A stretch of 30,135 bases of DNA from CALMEC01 sp964628685 (GCA_964628685.1 CAZVNM010000011.1:1-30135), one strand, 5' to 3'; counted from the stretch's first letter, positions 1 to 7,178 are shown. A program made the numbers and translations. Notes: generated by a model not told the origin, from the sequence alone.

Positions 1-24
1 CCACTCGGGTTGGGGCCGCCGGGG

Positions 25-363
25 TCAGTCCGCGTCGATGAGCGGGCGCCGCTCCACCCATCGGCGGATGAGCGCGGCCACGATGGCGGCCATCGCCACC
101 GCGAACGCCAGCATGAAGACGGTCTCGAAGACGAGCTCCCCGGCCGTGATCAGGTCCCTGGTGCCGCCCTCGGGGCAGTCCCCGACGATGCCCGGCGGCC
201 AGAAGCGGATCCGTCGGTCGGGCAGGCCCATGGTGCACGCGTCCTCCCCGGCCGCAGCGGCACCGCCGATCATCATGACCAGCCAGACCGGTGCGATGAC
301 GGCCACGCTGGCGGCCACCGCGGCGATCCACCGACGTCGCGCACTGCCGAACCACTCACGCAT
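25..363 (-). CDS. Small two-span membrane protein, unknown function
   Basis: A 112-residue protein with a basic N-terminus (Arg9-Arg11), one hydrophobic segment at about residues 12-38 and a second at about 78-99 that ends in a basic cytoplasmic-type tail. The loop between them has two cysteines (C43, C63) that could form an extracytoplasmic disulfide. A purine-rich GGAAGGTGG lies about 6 nt before the ATG and supports this start. I do not recognise the family. It is the only minus-strand gene before the divergent glutaredoxin-like gene at 523. Confidence 0.7.
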   Translation of the reverse strand: MREWFGSARRRWIAAVAASVAVIAPVWLVMMIGGAAAAGEDACTMGLPDRRIRFWPPGIVGDCPEGGTRDLITAGELVFETVFMLAFAVAMAAIVAALIRRWVERRPLIDAD

Positions 364-522
364 CGAATTCCACCTTCCGCATCCCCGTCCGTCCCGACCC
401 TACCCGGGCGCGGATGCCCATCAGGTCCGCGGCGCGCACGAGGTGACCCATGCCCCACCGCGGCGGTGACCATCGGGACCGGCAGCGCCTATGATCCGAG
501 GACAACGACCGCGGGAGCTGCG

Positions 523-813
523 ATGGCGATGCGTCTGTACCACCGATGGAAGTGCCCCTGGTGCGCGGCCGCGCGACAGGCGATCGAGAACGTGGGCGCC
601 CAGGTGGAGCTGGTGGAGGTGCCCTACGCGCGGGAGGAGCGCAACGAGCTGGAGCGTCTGAGCGGTCAGCGGCTGGTGCCGGTGCTCGTGGACGGCGACG
701 AGGTCGTGGTCGACTCACGCCGGATCGTGCGTCACCTCTACCGCCGCGCGGACGATCCGTTCTTCGACCGTTCCATCCGGGAGCTGGACGCCGAGATCGA
801 CGCGGAGGGCTAG
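523..813 (+). CDS. Glutaredoxin / GST-N-domain-like redox protein
   Basis: A 96-residue thioredoxin-fold protein. The active-site motif CPWC (C11, C14) follows the first beta strand. A VPVLVDG segment supplies the cis-proline that contacts glutathione or thiol substrates, and VVVDSRRIVRHL matches the C-terminal region of glutaredoxins and GST N-domains. The ATG at 523 is chosen because GGGAGC lies 6-7 nt upstream and the fold begins right there; the frame is open far upstream but that part is not protein-like. Likely a cytoplasmic thiol-disulfide exchanger; the physiological thiol is not visible. Its stop codon overlaps that of the convergent gene at 810-1109. Confidence 0.85.
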   Translation: MAMRLYHRWKCPWCAAARQAIENVGAQVELVEVPYAREERNELERLSGQRLVPVLVDGDEVVVDSRRIVRHLYRRADDPFFDRSIRELDAEIDAEG

Positions 814-1109
814 GCGGCGTCGCGCAGGTAGCCGGGGTCGGCCCCGGCGGCCGGCGCGTCGGCGGCCAGGCGGCCGATGCCGGGGGCGAACTCGGCGGCG
901 AGCGCGGTGATCGACGCACCCTGCTCCATCTCGAGCTCGCGCACGAACCGCCGGCGCTGACGGCGGAGGTCCTTGAGCGTGATGTCGAGCACACCCGTGC
1001 GCAGGGTCTCCGGCGGCCTGCGACTGTGAAGGAGCAGACCGACGACCCCGACGAACGCGGCGACGAATGGCGCGAGGCCGATGAAGAAGATCGTGCTGTT
1101 TGCGGTCAT
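810..1109 (-). CDS. Short single-pass membrane protein, unknown function
   Basis: A 99-residue protein: an N-terminal transmembrane helix (about residues 7-27, rich in F, I, V and G), then a positively charged stretch (LKDLRRQRRRF) and a soluble Ala/Gly-rich C-terminus. The start at 1109 is preceded by GGGAGGGG with 8 nt spacing, which favours it over longer in-frame readings. It converges on the glutaredoxin-like gene, the two stop codons overlapping in the sequence CTAG. No family is recognised; the N-in, short-anchor layout is common to small envelope proteins. Confidence 0.6.
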   Translation of the reverse strand: MTANSTIFFIGLAPFVAAFVGVVGLLLHSRRPPETLRTGVLDITLKDLRRQRRRFVRELEMEQGASITALAAEFAPGIGRLAADAPAAGADPGYLRDAA

Positions 1110-1337
1110 GACGGTGACCCCTCCCGGTCGATCATCGATGTCGGGCACCCTCGCAGCCGAAGCACCCGTGCGGGTCGTGGGATGTTCCCGGCCACCTTCG
1201 CGCGACCGGTCTCGTAGCGCTCGCAACGAACTATGACCCGCGGGTCGGACATCACCACGTTCGGACGGCGGCATGTATCCACAGCGCCCGCGCGTGCTCA
1301 TTACCGGTACCCGTTCTTCCCGCCGACGAGGACCGCC

Positions 1338-1700
1338 GTGCCACGCGAACCCAGCCGACGAACCGACCCATCGCAGCGCCCGTCCGCCGAGCGTCGCCCC
1401 GCTCCGCAGCGTGCCCACGATCCGGCCGCGGTGCGGGCACTCGACCGTGAGCTCGACCGGTGCGGCTGGAGCGACCCCGAGCGCAACACGGTGACGGGGT
1501 GCGTGCGCGGGCTCTTCCCCGGCACGGAGCCCGACGACGGGACGACCGGTGCGGCCCGCGTGCGGGTCACGCCCGGGTACGTGGAGATCATGGCGGACGG
1601 CGCGACGACGACGGGCGAGGCGGGTGTCAACCGCCTGTCGCTGCGCGGCGACGGGCGCATCGTGGCCCTGGTGATGACCCGCCGGCCGGACGGTGGGTGA
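1338..1700 (+). CDS. Hypothetical protein with basic, probably disordered N-terminus
   Basis: Reading from GTG 1338 gives 120 residues: about 40 residues rich in Arg, Pro and Ser, then a folded-looking region (AVRALDRELDRCGW ... RVRVTPGYVEIMADG ... NRLSLRGDGRIVALVM) with alternating beta-strand character and a single cysteine. A purine-rich GAGGA lies 5-8 nt before the GTG. The frame is open back to 1233, so a longer form is possible. No known family is evident. Coding potential rests on the regular codon pattern and the absence of a better ORF in this gap. Confidence 0.5.
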   Translation: MPREPSRRTDPSQRPSAERRPAPQRAHDPAAVRALDRELDRCGWSDPERNTVTGCVRGLFPGTEPDDGTTGAARVRVTPGYVEIMADGATTTGEAGVNRLSLRGDGRIVALVMTRRPDGG

Positions 1701-1709
1701 GCCGGCGGG

Positions 1710-2075
1710 TCAGCCGCCCAGGACCGCGCCCAGGCGAAGACCGACCGTCAGGGCGACCAGGCCGGCCACCAGCGATCCCAGCACGTTGGCGAACGCGTAG
1801 CCGCGCGAGCCGTCCTCGACGAGGCGCATCGTCTCGAACGAGAACGTGGAATAGGTGGTGAGTCCTCCGCAGAACCCGACCGCGAGGAGGGCCCGGAGCG
1901 TGGGGTCGTCGGTGGCGCCGATGACCACGCCCATGATGAGCGAGCCGACCACGTTCACGGTGAACGTGCCCCACGGGAAGACGCTGTCGCGTCGCGCCTG
2001 CACCATGCGGTCGGTCAGGTACCGAAGCGGCGCGCCCACCGCGGCGCCGCCCATGGCGAGAAGGAGCGCGCTCAC
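1710..2075 (-). CDS. crcB: Fluoride ion channel CrcB/Fluc, subunit 1
   Basis: A 121-residue, four-helix protein of the Fluc family, which exports F- passively across the inner membrane and works as a dual-topology dimer. Diagnostic motifs: GAPLRYL near the N-terminus, GTFTVNVVGS with pore Asn41, and the helix-break GFCGGLTTYSTFSFE (T73, T74, Y75, S76, T77, F78). Tyr75 sits where the first 'Phe-box' phenylalanine usually is; the second, F78, is kept. The gene starts inside the stop of the DUF190 gene (ATGA overlap at 2072-2075), so the three genes 2877-1710 are one operon. It is likely the partner of the second, divergent CrcB encoded at 2410-2877. Confidence 0.95.
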   Translation of the reverse strand: MSALLLAMGGAAVGAPLRYLTDRMVQARRDSVFPWGTFTVNVVGSLIMGVVIGATDDPTLRALLAVGFCGGLTTYSTFSFETMRLVEDGSRGYAFANVLGSLVAGLVALTVGLRLGAVLGG

Positions 2076-2413
2076 TCCGCCCCGTCCGCCGTGTACCGGA
2101 TGACCTCGACGTCCTCCAGCGTGACGAGACCCTCGACCACGATCTCGTCCAGCTGGGGGAGGAACGCCGCGATCCGCTCCGCCGTGTCCACGATGACCAC
2201 CGCGACCGGCAGGTCCTCCGACAGGCTGAGGATGCGGGAGGTGTGCACCCGGTCACCGGCGCCGAACGACTCGATGCCGCGCAGGACCGTCGCACCCGCA
2301 AGCCCCGCGGCGTACGCGCGATGGACGATCTCCGAAAACAGCGGGCGGCGGTTCCACTGATCCGATTCGCCGATCATCACCGTGAGTCGACGCGCTGGGC
2401 CACGCTGTTTCAT
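2072..2413 (-). CDS. DUF190 family protein
   Basis: A 113-residue cytoplasmic protein matching the DUF190 family, whose members have a PII-like ferredoxin fold: LTVMIGESDQWNRRPLFSEIV at the N-terminus, the GLAGATVLRGIESFGAG signature, SEDLPVAVVIVDTAERI and a C-terminal VTLEDVEVIRY strand. DUF190 genes are often found next to crcB, and here the gene sits between two crcB genes with 4-nt overlaps on both sides (2410-2413 and 2072-2075), implying translational coupling. A regulatory or sensing role for the fluoride exporter is plausible but is inferred from neighbourhood and fold only. Confidence 0.9.
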   Translation of the reverse strand: MKQRGPARRLTVMIGESDQWNRRPLFSEIVHRAYAAGLAGATVLRGIESFGAGDRVHTSRILSLSEDLPVAVVIVDTAERIAAFLPQLDEIVVEGLVTLEDVEVIRYTADGAE

Positions 2414-2877
2414 TGGGTCCTCCGGATGGTGAGCCGTCGCACGAGCGCGTGGCCGGACCAGGCCGCCACGAGGGCGGCGACGGGGGTGGCGATGAGAAGC
2501 GCCGCGACCGCGAGGGTGCGCCCGTCGGCGATGAGGTCGTGCAGGTCGAGCTGCGCAGCCGAGAAGGTGGTGAAGCCGCCCAGCACGCCGGTGGCGAGGA
2601 ACGGTCTGGTGAGACGTGTGGCCGGGCGCAGCGCGAGGAGCGCGATCAGCACGCCGAGAAGCAGCGATCCCACCACGTTGACGAGCGCGGTCATCACCAT
2701 GTGGTCGACGTCGACGTGGGCCGCGAGCCGCCCGCAGAGGTGGCGCAGTCCCCCGCCGATCGCACCGCCGGCGGCGACGGCGAGGTAGACATCGGTCTGG
2801 GCGCGTCTGCGTGGCGGCCGTGCCGCCGCGAACGGGTCGCCCGACGATGCGACGCCCACGTCCACGCGCTCATGCAC
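2410..2877 (-). CDS. crcB: Fluoride channel CrcB/Fluc, divergent subunit 2
   Basis: A 155-residue Fluc homologue with a roughly 28-residue hydrophilic Pro/Arg extension before the first helix. Conserved elements: GGGLRHL, the pore Asn67 in TALVNVVGS, and GGFTTFS at the helix break. The usual TTFSTF is TTFSAA (T103-A108): the second Phe-box phenylalanine is replaced by Ala108, and the following acidic residue is Asp111. The first subunit has the opposite pattern (Tyr75, Phe78). This complementary degeneration fits an obligate heterodimer, as known for paired fluc genes in Gram-positive bacteria. It is the first gene of the operon. The start is not firmly fixed, because no good ribosome binding site precedes ATG 2877; internal GTGs are possible. 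Confidence 0.9.
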   Translation of the reverse strand: MHERVDVGVASSGDPFAAARPPRRRAQTDVYLAVAAGGAIGGGLRHLCGRLAAHVDVDHMVMTALVNVVGSLLLGVLIALLALRPATRLTRPFLATGVLGGFTTFSAAQLDLHDLIADGRTLAVAALLIATPVAALVAAWSGHALVRRLTIRRTQ

Positions 2878-2880
2878 CGA

Positions 2881-2919
2881 TGAGGACCGCCACGATCAAC
2901 TCCTCACGCCGAACCGGCG
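2881..2919 (-). promoter_or_regulatory. Leader with two adjacent hairpins before the crcB operon
   Basis: Immediately upstream of the first crcB start, the transcribed strand has CGCCG-gtt-CGGCG (2907-2919) followed directly by TGAGGA...TCCTCA (2881-2906, 14-nt loop). Their position in a fluoride-exporter leader suggests a regulatory role. The conserved sequence blocks of the known fluoride (crcB) riboswitch are not visible, so I do not call it one. Confidence 0.3.
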
Positions 2920-3082
2920 ATCGACGCTACAGGACGCATCGACGGTGACGGACGGCACCCCCGGGCGCGGCGTGTCACCGACCTGACACCGGGTGGCCGC
3001 CAGATGGCCGCCTCGGTGCCGGGAACGCGCCGTTAGGTTCGCACCGTTCGCTCCCATCCGACTCGCCACCAGGAGCCACCAC

Positions 3083-5041
3083 ATGCGAATCCGTCTCAGC
3101 CGGCGGGCGGCGCTCGGCGCCCTCGCCGCAACCACCTGCCTCGGAGCCGTCGGCACGGTCGCCGTCGCGAAGCCGGGCAAGCCGGGCAAGACCCCGCCGG
3201 GTCTCGCGAAGCCGGGGAAGCCAGGCAAGACCCCGCCCTGGCACGCGAAGCCGGGGAAGCCAGGCAAGACCCCGCCCTGGCACGCGAAGCCGGGGAAGCC
3301 AGGCAAGACCCCGCCGGGACACGCGAAGCCCGGACCCGCCCCGATCAGGCTCGACATCCTCGCGATCAACGACTTCCACGGGCAGCTTGAGAAGGTGCCC
3401 GCCACCTCCTCGTCGGGCCGCATCGCCACCCCCGCCGGCAACGTACCCGCAGGTGGCGTCGAGTACCTCGCGACCCACCTCGACCGCCTGCGCGCGGCCG
3501 CGAAGGCGCGCGGCGCCCACACCGTGACCGTCGCCGCCGGCGACATGATCGGCGCGACGCCGCTGCTCTCGGCGGCCTTCTACGACGAGCCCTCCATCGA
3601 GGCCATGAACGCGGTCGGCCTGGACATCGCCTCGGTCGGTAACCACGAGTTCGACGCCGGTCACCGCGAGCTCCTTCGCAAGCAGAACGGCGGCTGCATC
3701 GACGACGGCGACGGGGCGAACAACCGCAACTCCTGCCCCGACCCGTCGCGACCCTTCACCGGCGCGACGTTCCAGTACCTGTCGGCCAACGCCTTCTACA
3801 CCGGGACCAAGCGCACCGTCTTCCCGTCCTACGTGATCAAGAAGTACGGTCCCGCCAAGGTCGCGTTCATCGGCATGACGCTGGAGAACACGCCCAACAT
3901 CGTGACCAAGTCGGGCGTCGAGGGGCTGACCTTCACCAACGAGGTCGCGACCGCCAACGCGCTCGTGCCGAAGCTCCGCGCCCAGGGTGTGCGCAGCATC
4001 GTCGTGCTGGTGCACGAGGGCGGCACGCCGGGTGACGCGACGCAGTACAACGGCTGCGCCGACGTGAAGGGCCCGGGCATCGACATCGCCAGGAAGCTCG
4101 ATCCCGCCATCGACGTGGTCGTCACCGGCCACACGCACCAGGCGTACAACTGCGTCGTGCAGGACCCGAACGGCAACCCGCGCCTCGTCACGAGCGCCTC
4201 GTCCATCGGCCGCATCGTCACGAACATCCAGCTGACGATCGACCGGCGCACGAAGGACGTGATCCGTCCCACGGCGACCGCGACGAACGTGATCGTCACC
4301 AACACCGACACGGCCGCCGCCCCGGCGCTCACCGCGCTCATCACGCGCTACGCCGACCTGATCACGCCGATCGCCAACCGCGTCATCGGACGCTTCGACC
4401 CGGTGGACACGGTCAACGGCCTCAGCCGCACCCAGGACCCCAACGGGATGGACTCCCCGCTCGGCAACCTGATCGCCGACTCCCAGCGGGCCGACACGTC
4501 GGTCATCCGGCCTGGCGGCGTGAAGCCGGTCATCGCGCTGATGAACCCGGGCGGCATCCGCGCCGACCTGGTCGAGGACGCCGCCGGCAACGTCACGTTC
4601 GGCGCCGCCTTCACCGTGCAGCCGTTCAACAACTACGTGGTCTCGATGGACCTGACCGGCCGTCAGATCATGGACGTGCTGAACGAGCAGTGGAACGGCC
4701 CCAACGAGTCGTTCAACAAGATCCTGCAGGTGTCGGGCATCACCTACACGTGGGACCGCACCCTGGCGAATCAGGCCGCGACCGATGCGCTGGTGCCCGG
4801 ATCGGTGATGGTGGACGCCGACGGCGACCCGGCCACCGCGCCGACGCCGATCGACCCGGCCGCGACCTACCGCGTGGTCGTCAACTCGTTCCTCTCCGAC
4901 GGCGGTGACGGGTTCGCCACCCTGGCCAGGGGCACCGACAAGTACATCGGCGGGCTCGACATCGACGCCCTGGCGACGTACCTGGAGGCCAACAGCCCGT
5001 ACACGCCCACGGCCACCGACCGGATCTCCGCGGTCAACTGA
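3083..5041 (+). CDS. Exported 5'-nucleotidase / metallophosphatase
   Basis: A 652-residue protein. The N-terminus (RLSRRAALGALAATT) is a signal peptide with twin-arginine character. Residues 29-80 are four 13-residue tandem repeats (AKPGKPGKTPPxx), a basic linker that may bind the cell wall. The calcineurin-like metallophosphatase domain follows, with the metal-binding motifs NDFHG (96-100), GDMIGATP, GNHEFD (N187) and GHTH (349-352). The C-terminal 5'-nucleotidase domain has NPGGIRADL and SDGGDGF, typical of the substrate-binding half. It probably hydrolyses nucleotides outside the cytoplasm to scavenge phosphate and nucleosides. ATG 3083 is chosen for AGGAG 7 nt upstream and the signal peptide right after it. 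A strong hairpin follows the stop. Confidence 0.93.
   Translation: MRIRLSRRAALGALAATTCLGAVGTVAVAKPGKPGKTPPGLAKPGKPGKTPPWHAKPGKPGKTPPWHAKPGKPGKTPPGHAKPGPAPIRLDILAINDFHGQLEKVPATSSSGRIATPAGNVPAGGVEYLATHLDRLRAAAKARGAHTVTVAAGDMIGATPLLSAAFYDEPSIEAMNAVGLDIASVGNHEFDAGHRELLRKQNGGCIDDGDGANNRNSCPDPSRPFTGATFQYLSANAFYTGTKRTVFPSYVIKKYGPAKVAFIGMTLENTPNIVTKSGVEGLTFTNEVATANALVPKLRAQGVRSIVVLVHEGGTPGDATQYNGCADVKGPGIDIARKLDPAIDVVVTGHTHQAYNCVVQDPNGNPRLVTSASSIGRIVTNIQLTIDRRTKDVIRPTATATNVIVTNTDTAAAPALTALITRYADLITPIANRVIGRFDPVDTVNGLSRTQDPNGMDSPLGNLIADSQRADTSVIRPGGVKPVIALMNPGGIRADLVEDAAGNVTFGAAFTVQPFNNYVVSMDLTGRQIMDVLNEQWNGPNESFNKILQVSGITYTWDRTLANQAATDALVPGSVMVDADGDPATAPTPIDPAATYRVVVNSFLSDGGDGFATLARGTDKYIGGLDIDALATYLEANSPYTPTATDRISAVN
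3167..3322 (+). repeat. Four 39-bp in-frame tandem repeats
   Basis: Units at 3167-3205, 3206-3244, 3245-3283 and 3284-3322 encode AKPGKPGKTPP plus GL, WH, WH and GH; a fifth, degenerate start (AKPG) follows. Units 2 and 3 are identical or nearly so at the DNA level, which suggests recent expansion or contraction by slippage. Confidence 0.95.
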
Positions 5042-5052
5042 CCGCGGGTCCT

Positions 5053-5082
5053 CCGGCCCGGGTGCTCCTCCACCCGGGCCGG
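5053..5082 (+). terminator. Hairpin after the 5'-nucleotidase gene
   Basis: A perfect 12-bp stem CCGGCCCGGGTG / CACCCGGGCCGG with a 6-nt loop begins 12 nt after the stop codon. No T-tract follows, as is usual in very GC-rich genomes, so termination is inferred from stem strength and position. Confidence 0.65.
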
Positions 5083-5108
5083 ACCCCACCCGCTGCTACC
5101 GTGAACCC

Positions 5109-5909
5109 ATGGCTGACACGTACGCGGTGATGCTGGACGGCGAGGTCGTCTCCGATGGGGACGGCCTCCCCGTGGGGATGGACGACGGCCTCATCCGGGG
5201 CGACGGGATCTTCGAGGGCATCCGGTTCTACGACCGTGTGCCGCGCACCCCCGAGCTGCACCTGGAGCGGCTGGCGCGATCCGGCGAGGGGACCGAGATC
5301 CCGGTCGACCTGCCGCGGCTTCGCAGCGAGATGGCGGAGTTCTGCGAGGCGGTCAACGCCGACACGTGCGGCGTGCGGCTGATCCTCACCCGTGGGGGAC
5401 ACGTCATCTGGCGCGAGGAACCGTTGCCGGCGTTCCCGGACGGGGCATCGCTCCACCCGGTCGCCAACCGGGTGACGCCGCTGCTCGTCGGCGTGAAGAC
5501 GCTCTCCTACGCGTCTAACATGCGCGCCATTCGCATGGCGAAGAACGAGGGCGCGCACGACGCGCTGTGCTTCGACGCGGACGACCGTACGATCCTGGAG
5601 GGCCCCACCACCGCCTTCGGCTGGCTGGAGGGCGACACGCTGGTCTTCCCCCCGCTCGACCTGGGGGTGCTCGACTCGATCACCCGACGTCTGGCGATGG
5701 AGGCGGTGCCCAGCACCACGCGCGCCATGCGCATCGACGACCTGGCCGAGGTGGACGGGGCGTTCCTGATGTCGAGCTACCTGGAGGTCGCGCCGGTGCG
5801 CGCGGTGCAGGGAATCGCGGAGTTCGACATCCACACGCCCGCGGTGCAGGAGGTCGTCGCCGCATGCAACGACCTCGTCCGCAGCCGCGTCGAGCCGGTG
5901 CGGACCTGA
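5109..5909 (+). CDS. Class IV PLP-dependent aminotransferase
   Basis: A 266-residue fold-type IV PLP enzyme related to branched-chain aminotransferase, D-amino-acid aminotransferase and aminodeoxychorismate lyase. Visible marks are DDGLIRGDGIFEGIRFY near the N-terminus, the PLP-binding Lys130 in GVKTLSYASNM, and LEGPTTAFGWLEGD where the family's cofactor-phosphate loop lies. The SYASNMRA context with Lys130 resembles the branched-chain aminotransferase side, but sequence motifs alone do not separate the subfamilies. No biosynthetic neighbours help to decide. The downstream acylphosphatase gene probably starts inside this one (46-nt overlap). Confidence 0.88.
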   Translation: MADTYAVMLDGEVVSDGDGLPVGMDDGLIRGDGIFEGIRFYDRVPRTPELHLERLARSGEGTEIPVDLPRLRSEMAEFCEAVNADTCGVRLILTRGGHVIWREEPLPAFPDGASLHPVANRVTPLLVGVKTLSYASNMRAIRMAKNEGAHDALCFDADDRTILEGPTTAFGWLEGDTLVFPPLDLGVLDSITRRLAMEAVPSTTRAMRIDDLAEVDGAFLMSSYLEVAPVRAVQGIAEFDIHTPAVQEVVAACNDLVRSRVEPVRT

Positions 5910-6190
5910 GCGGCGACGACGTCATCCGCCGGCACGCCGTCGTGCGCGGCCGGGTGCAGGGCGTCTGGTTCCGCGAGTCGACGCGCATCGAGGCCGAGCG
6001 TCTTGGCGTGGCCGGCTGGGTGCGAAACCGCCCGGACGGAACCGTGGAGGCCGAGGTGGAGGGTCGCCCGGAGGCCGTGGCGGCGATGGTCGTCGTCCTG
6101 CGCGAGGGCCCACCGGCGGCGCGCGTGGACGATGTCGAGGTGACCGAGGTGCCCGTGGAGGGCGGCTCGGGCTTCAGCGTGCTGCGCTGA
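5864..6190 (+). CDS. acyP: Acylphosphatase
   Basis: A small acylphosphatase that hydrolyses carboxyl-phosphate bonds. The phosphate-binding loop GRVQGVWFR carries the catalytic Arg37, and GWVRN...DGTVE carries the catalytic Asn55; the 18-residue spacing matches the family. The usual glycine in GVGFR is Trp35 here. Start choice: ATG 5864 has CAGGAGG (5847-5853) 10 nt upstream and gives 108 residues, about 14 more than usual, with a 46-nt overlap with the aminotransferase gene. The only alternatives are CTG 5906, overlapping the upstream stop as CTGA, or GTG 5942, which would cut the first strand. Translational coupling with the aminotransferase is likely in either case. Confidence 0.88.
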   Translation: MQRPRPQPRRAGADLSGDDVIRRHAVVRGRVQGVWFRESTRIEAERLGVAGWVRNRPDGTVEAEVEGRPEAVAAMVVVLREGPPAARVDDVEVTEVPVEGGSGFSVLR

Positions 6191-6216
6191 CCCGTTCGCG
6201 ACCGGGCGTCTATCAT
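6187..6216 (+). promoter_or_regulatory. Possible promoter of tRNA-Glu
   Basis: CTGACC (6187-6192) and TATCAT (6211-6216), separated by 18 nt, resemble -35 and -10 boxes. The -10 box ends 10 nt before the mature tRNA 5' end, a usual distance for a tRNA promoter. Confidence 0.4.
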
Positions 6217-6226
6217 TGTCGGCCGC

Positions 6227-6299
6227 GCCCCCATCGTCTAGTGGTCCAGGACACCGGCCTTTCACGCCGGCGGCACGGGTTCGAATCCCGTTGGGGGTA
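6227..6299 (+). tRNA. tRNA-Glu (anticodon TTC)
   Basis: Cloverleaf with acceptor arms GCCCCCA / TGGGGGT (first pair G-U), an anticodon stem CCGGC/GCCGG around the loop CTTTCAC (anticodon TTC, 6261-6263) and a TPsiC arm with GGTTCGAATCC. The 3' CCA is not encoded. It lies downstream of the acylphosphatase gene and converges on the zinc-ribbon gene. Confidence 0.97.
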
Positions 6300-6330
6300 C
6301 TCAGTCTCCGCCTTCGTGGAGGCCGTCGAG

Positions 6331-6912
6331 TCACCGCGACTGTCGGGCGCTGGCCAGCCGGCGCTCCAGAGCGTCGATCGCCGCGACGACGGCGTCCCGG
6401 TTCTTCGCCGACGTCATCCACACCGGGAGTCTGCTCGCCAGCGAGCCATTGCGGTTGGGCTCTCGTTCACGGAGCGTCGCGCTGACGAAGCCCTTCAGAA
6501 ACGAGAGGTGCTCCTGGTTCCACGCCCAGAGGACGTGACCGCGCACAGTTGCGCGTAGGAAGAGATCACATCCCAGCACGGGGTCGCGGCCCACGTCCTC
6601 AGCGCTGGGGCACCAGCTGATAGATGCCTCGCTCACTGCGCCACACGCGCAGTTGAGGAGGACGGTTCCGCCGCGCGGCTCCCACGGCACGCGCTCGGAC
6701 AGCCACACGCCGCAGTGACCACATCGGCGCTTGGCGAACCCGCTCGATGTCCCGAACCAGGCCGTTCCTGGTCGGCGCACCAAGCTGCAGCCGGTGCACG
6801 AAAGGCCGCGCTGCGATGTGACTTCCGCCAGCGCACCGCATCGAGGACAGACGACCAAATAGTTGCCGCGCATCTCCCAGAGCGCGCGCCCACCATCCTG
6901 AAACCGTTCCAC
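6331..6912 (-). CDS. Zinc-ribbon protein, TFIIB-like type
   Basis: A 193-residue cytoplasmic protein with two zinc-binding cysteine sets: CPRC...CTGC (C22, C25, C39, C42) and CGHC...CAC (C64, C67, C88, C90). The second half contains LWAWNQEHLSFLKGFVSATLRER, which resembles a region seen in small bacterial 'TFIIB-type zinc ribbon' proteins of unknown role. Four-cysteine ribbons of this kind bind nucleic acid or protein; no catalytic motif is present. It stands alone, convergent with tRNA-Glu, and its GC content is a little lower than that of its neighbours. The exact function cannot be stated. Confidence 0.8.
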   Translation of the reverse strand: MERFQDGGRALWEMRGNYLVVCPRCGALAEVTSQRGLSCTGCSLVRRPGTAWFGTSSGFAKRRCGHCGVWLSERVPWEPRGGTVLLNCACGAVSEASISWCPSAEDVGRDPVLGCDLFLRATVRGHVLWAWNQEHLSFLKGFVSATLREREPNRNGSLASRLPVWMTSAKNRDAVVAAIDALERRLASARQSR

Positions 6913-6980
6913 GGACGGAATCCTACGGCGCCGGGTGACTCAGCCCTCGTCAGTGCACTCGGCGGGTGAGGTGAGGCCGA

Positions 6981-7010
6981 GCCGCGACCGAGTCGCGGCC
7001 GCCTCCTTTT
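6981..7010. terminator. Perfect GC hairpin with T-rich flank
   Basis: GCCGCGAC-cga-GTCGCGGC (6981-6999) forms an 8-bp stem with a 3-nt loop, followed on the plus strand by CCTCCTTTT. The flanking genes run on the minus strand, where the hairpin lies downstream of the 7063-7161 ORF and could end its transcript. The T-rich side would suit plus-strand transcription instead, so the direction is unclear. Confidence 0.45.
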
Positions 7011-7062
7011 CAACGTGGCGCAGTCCCGACCCGTCGCTGACGGCAGTCTGGGGGTCAGTCCC

Positions 7063-7161
7063 TCAGCGGCCGCCGATCCCGGCGTCCCGTGCCGCCGGAC
7101 CGCCACCGCATCCCACGAGGGCCGCCGCGAGCACGACGAGCGCACCCCATCGGGTCAGCAC
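7063..7161 (-). CDS. Possible 32-residue lipoprotein
   Basis: From GTG 7161 the frame encodes a basic start, a hydrophobic core (ALVVLAAALVG) and a lipobox LVGC followed by GGG, then only about 14 residues before the stop. This is the pattern of a lipoprotein signal peptide, with the lipidated cysteine near residue 18. It begins 17 nt after the stop of the LuxR-type gene. It may be a real mini-lipoprotein, the surviving N-terminus of a longer gene, or chance in an Ala/Gly/Val-rich frame. No function is claimed. Confidence 0.35.
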   Translation of the reverse strand: MLTRWGALVVLAAALVGCGGGPAARDAGIGGR

Positions 7162-7178
7162 GCCCGCACAGAGCCCGC

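Noticed and set aside
2878..2960. Canonical fluoride riboswitch before crcB
   Set aside because: Two hairpins are present, but the conserved unpaired blocks and pseudoknot partners of the crcB motif could not be found.
5053..5082. Hairpin as a transposon terminal inverted repeat
   Set aside because: It is a single short-loop dyad directly after a stop codon with no partner elsewhere and no target duplication.
2975..5089. Long minus-strand open frame opposite the 5'-nucleotidase gene
   Set aside because: It is a shadow of GC-rich codon bias; the plus-strand frame has clear metallophosphatase motifs, and the minus-strand translation is a low-complexity Arg/Val/Gly/Asp mixture.
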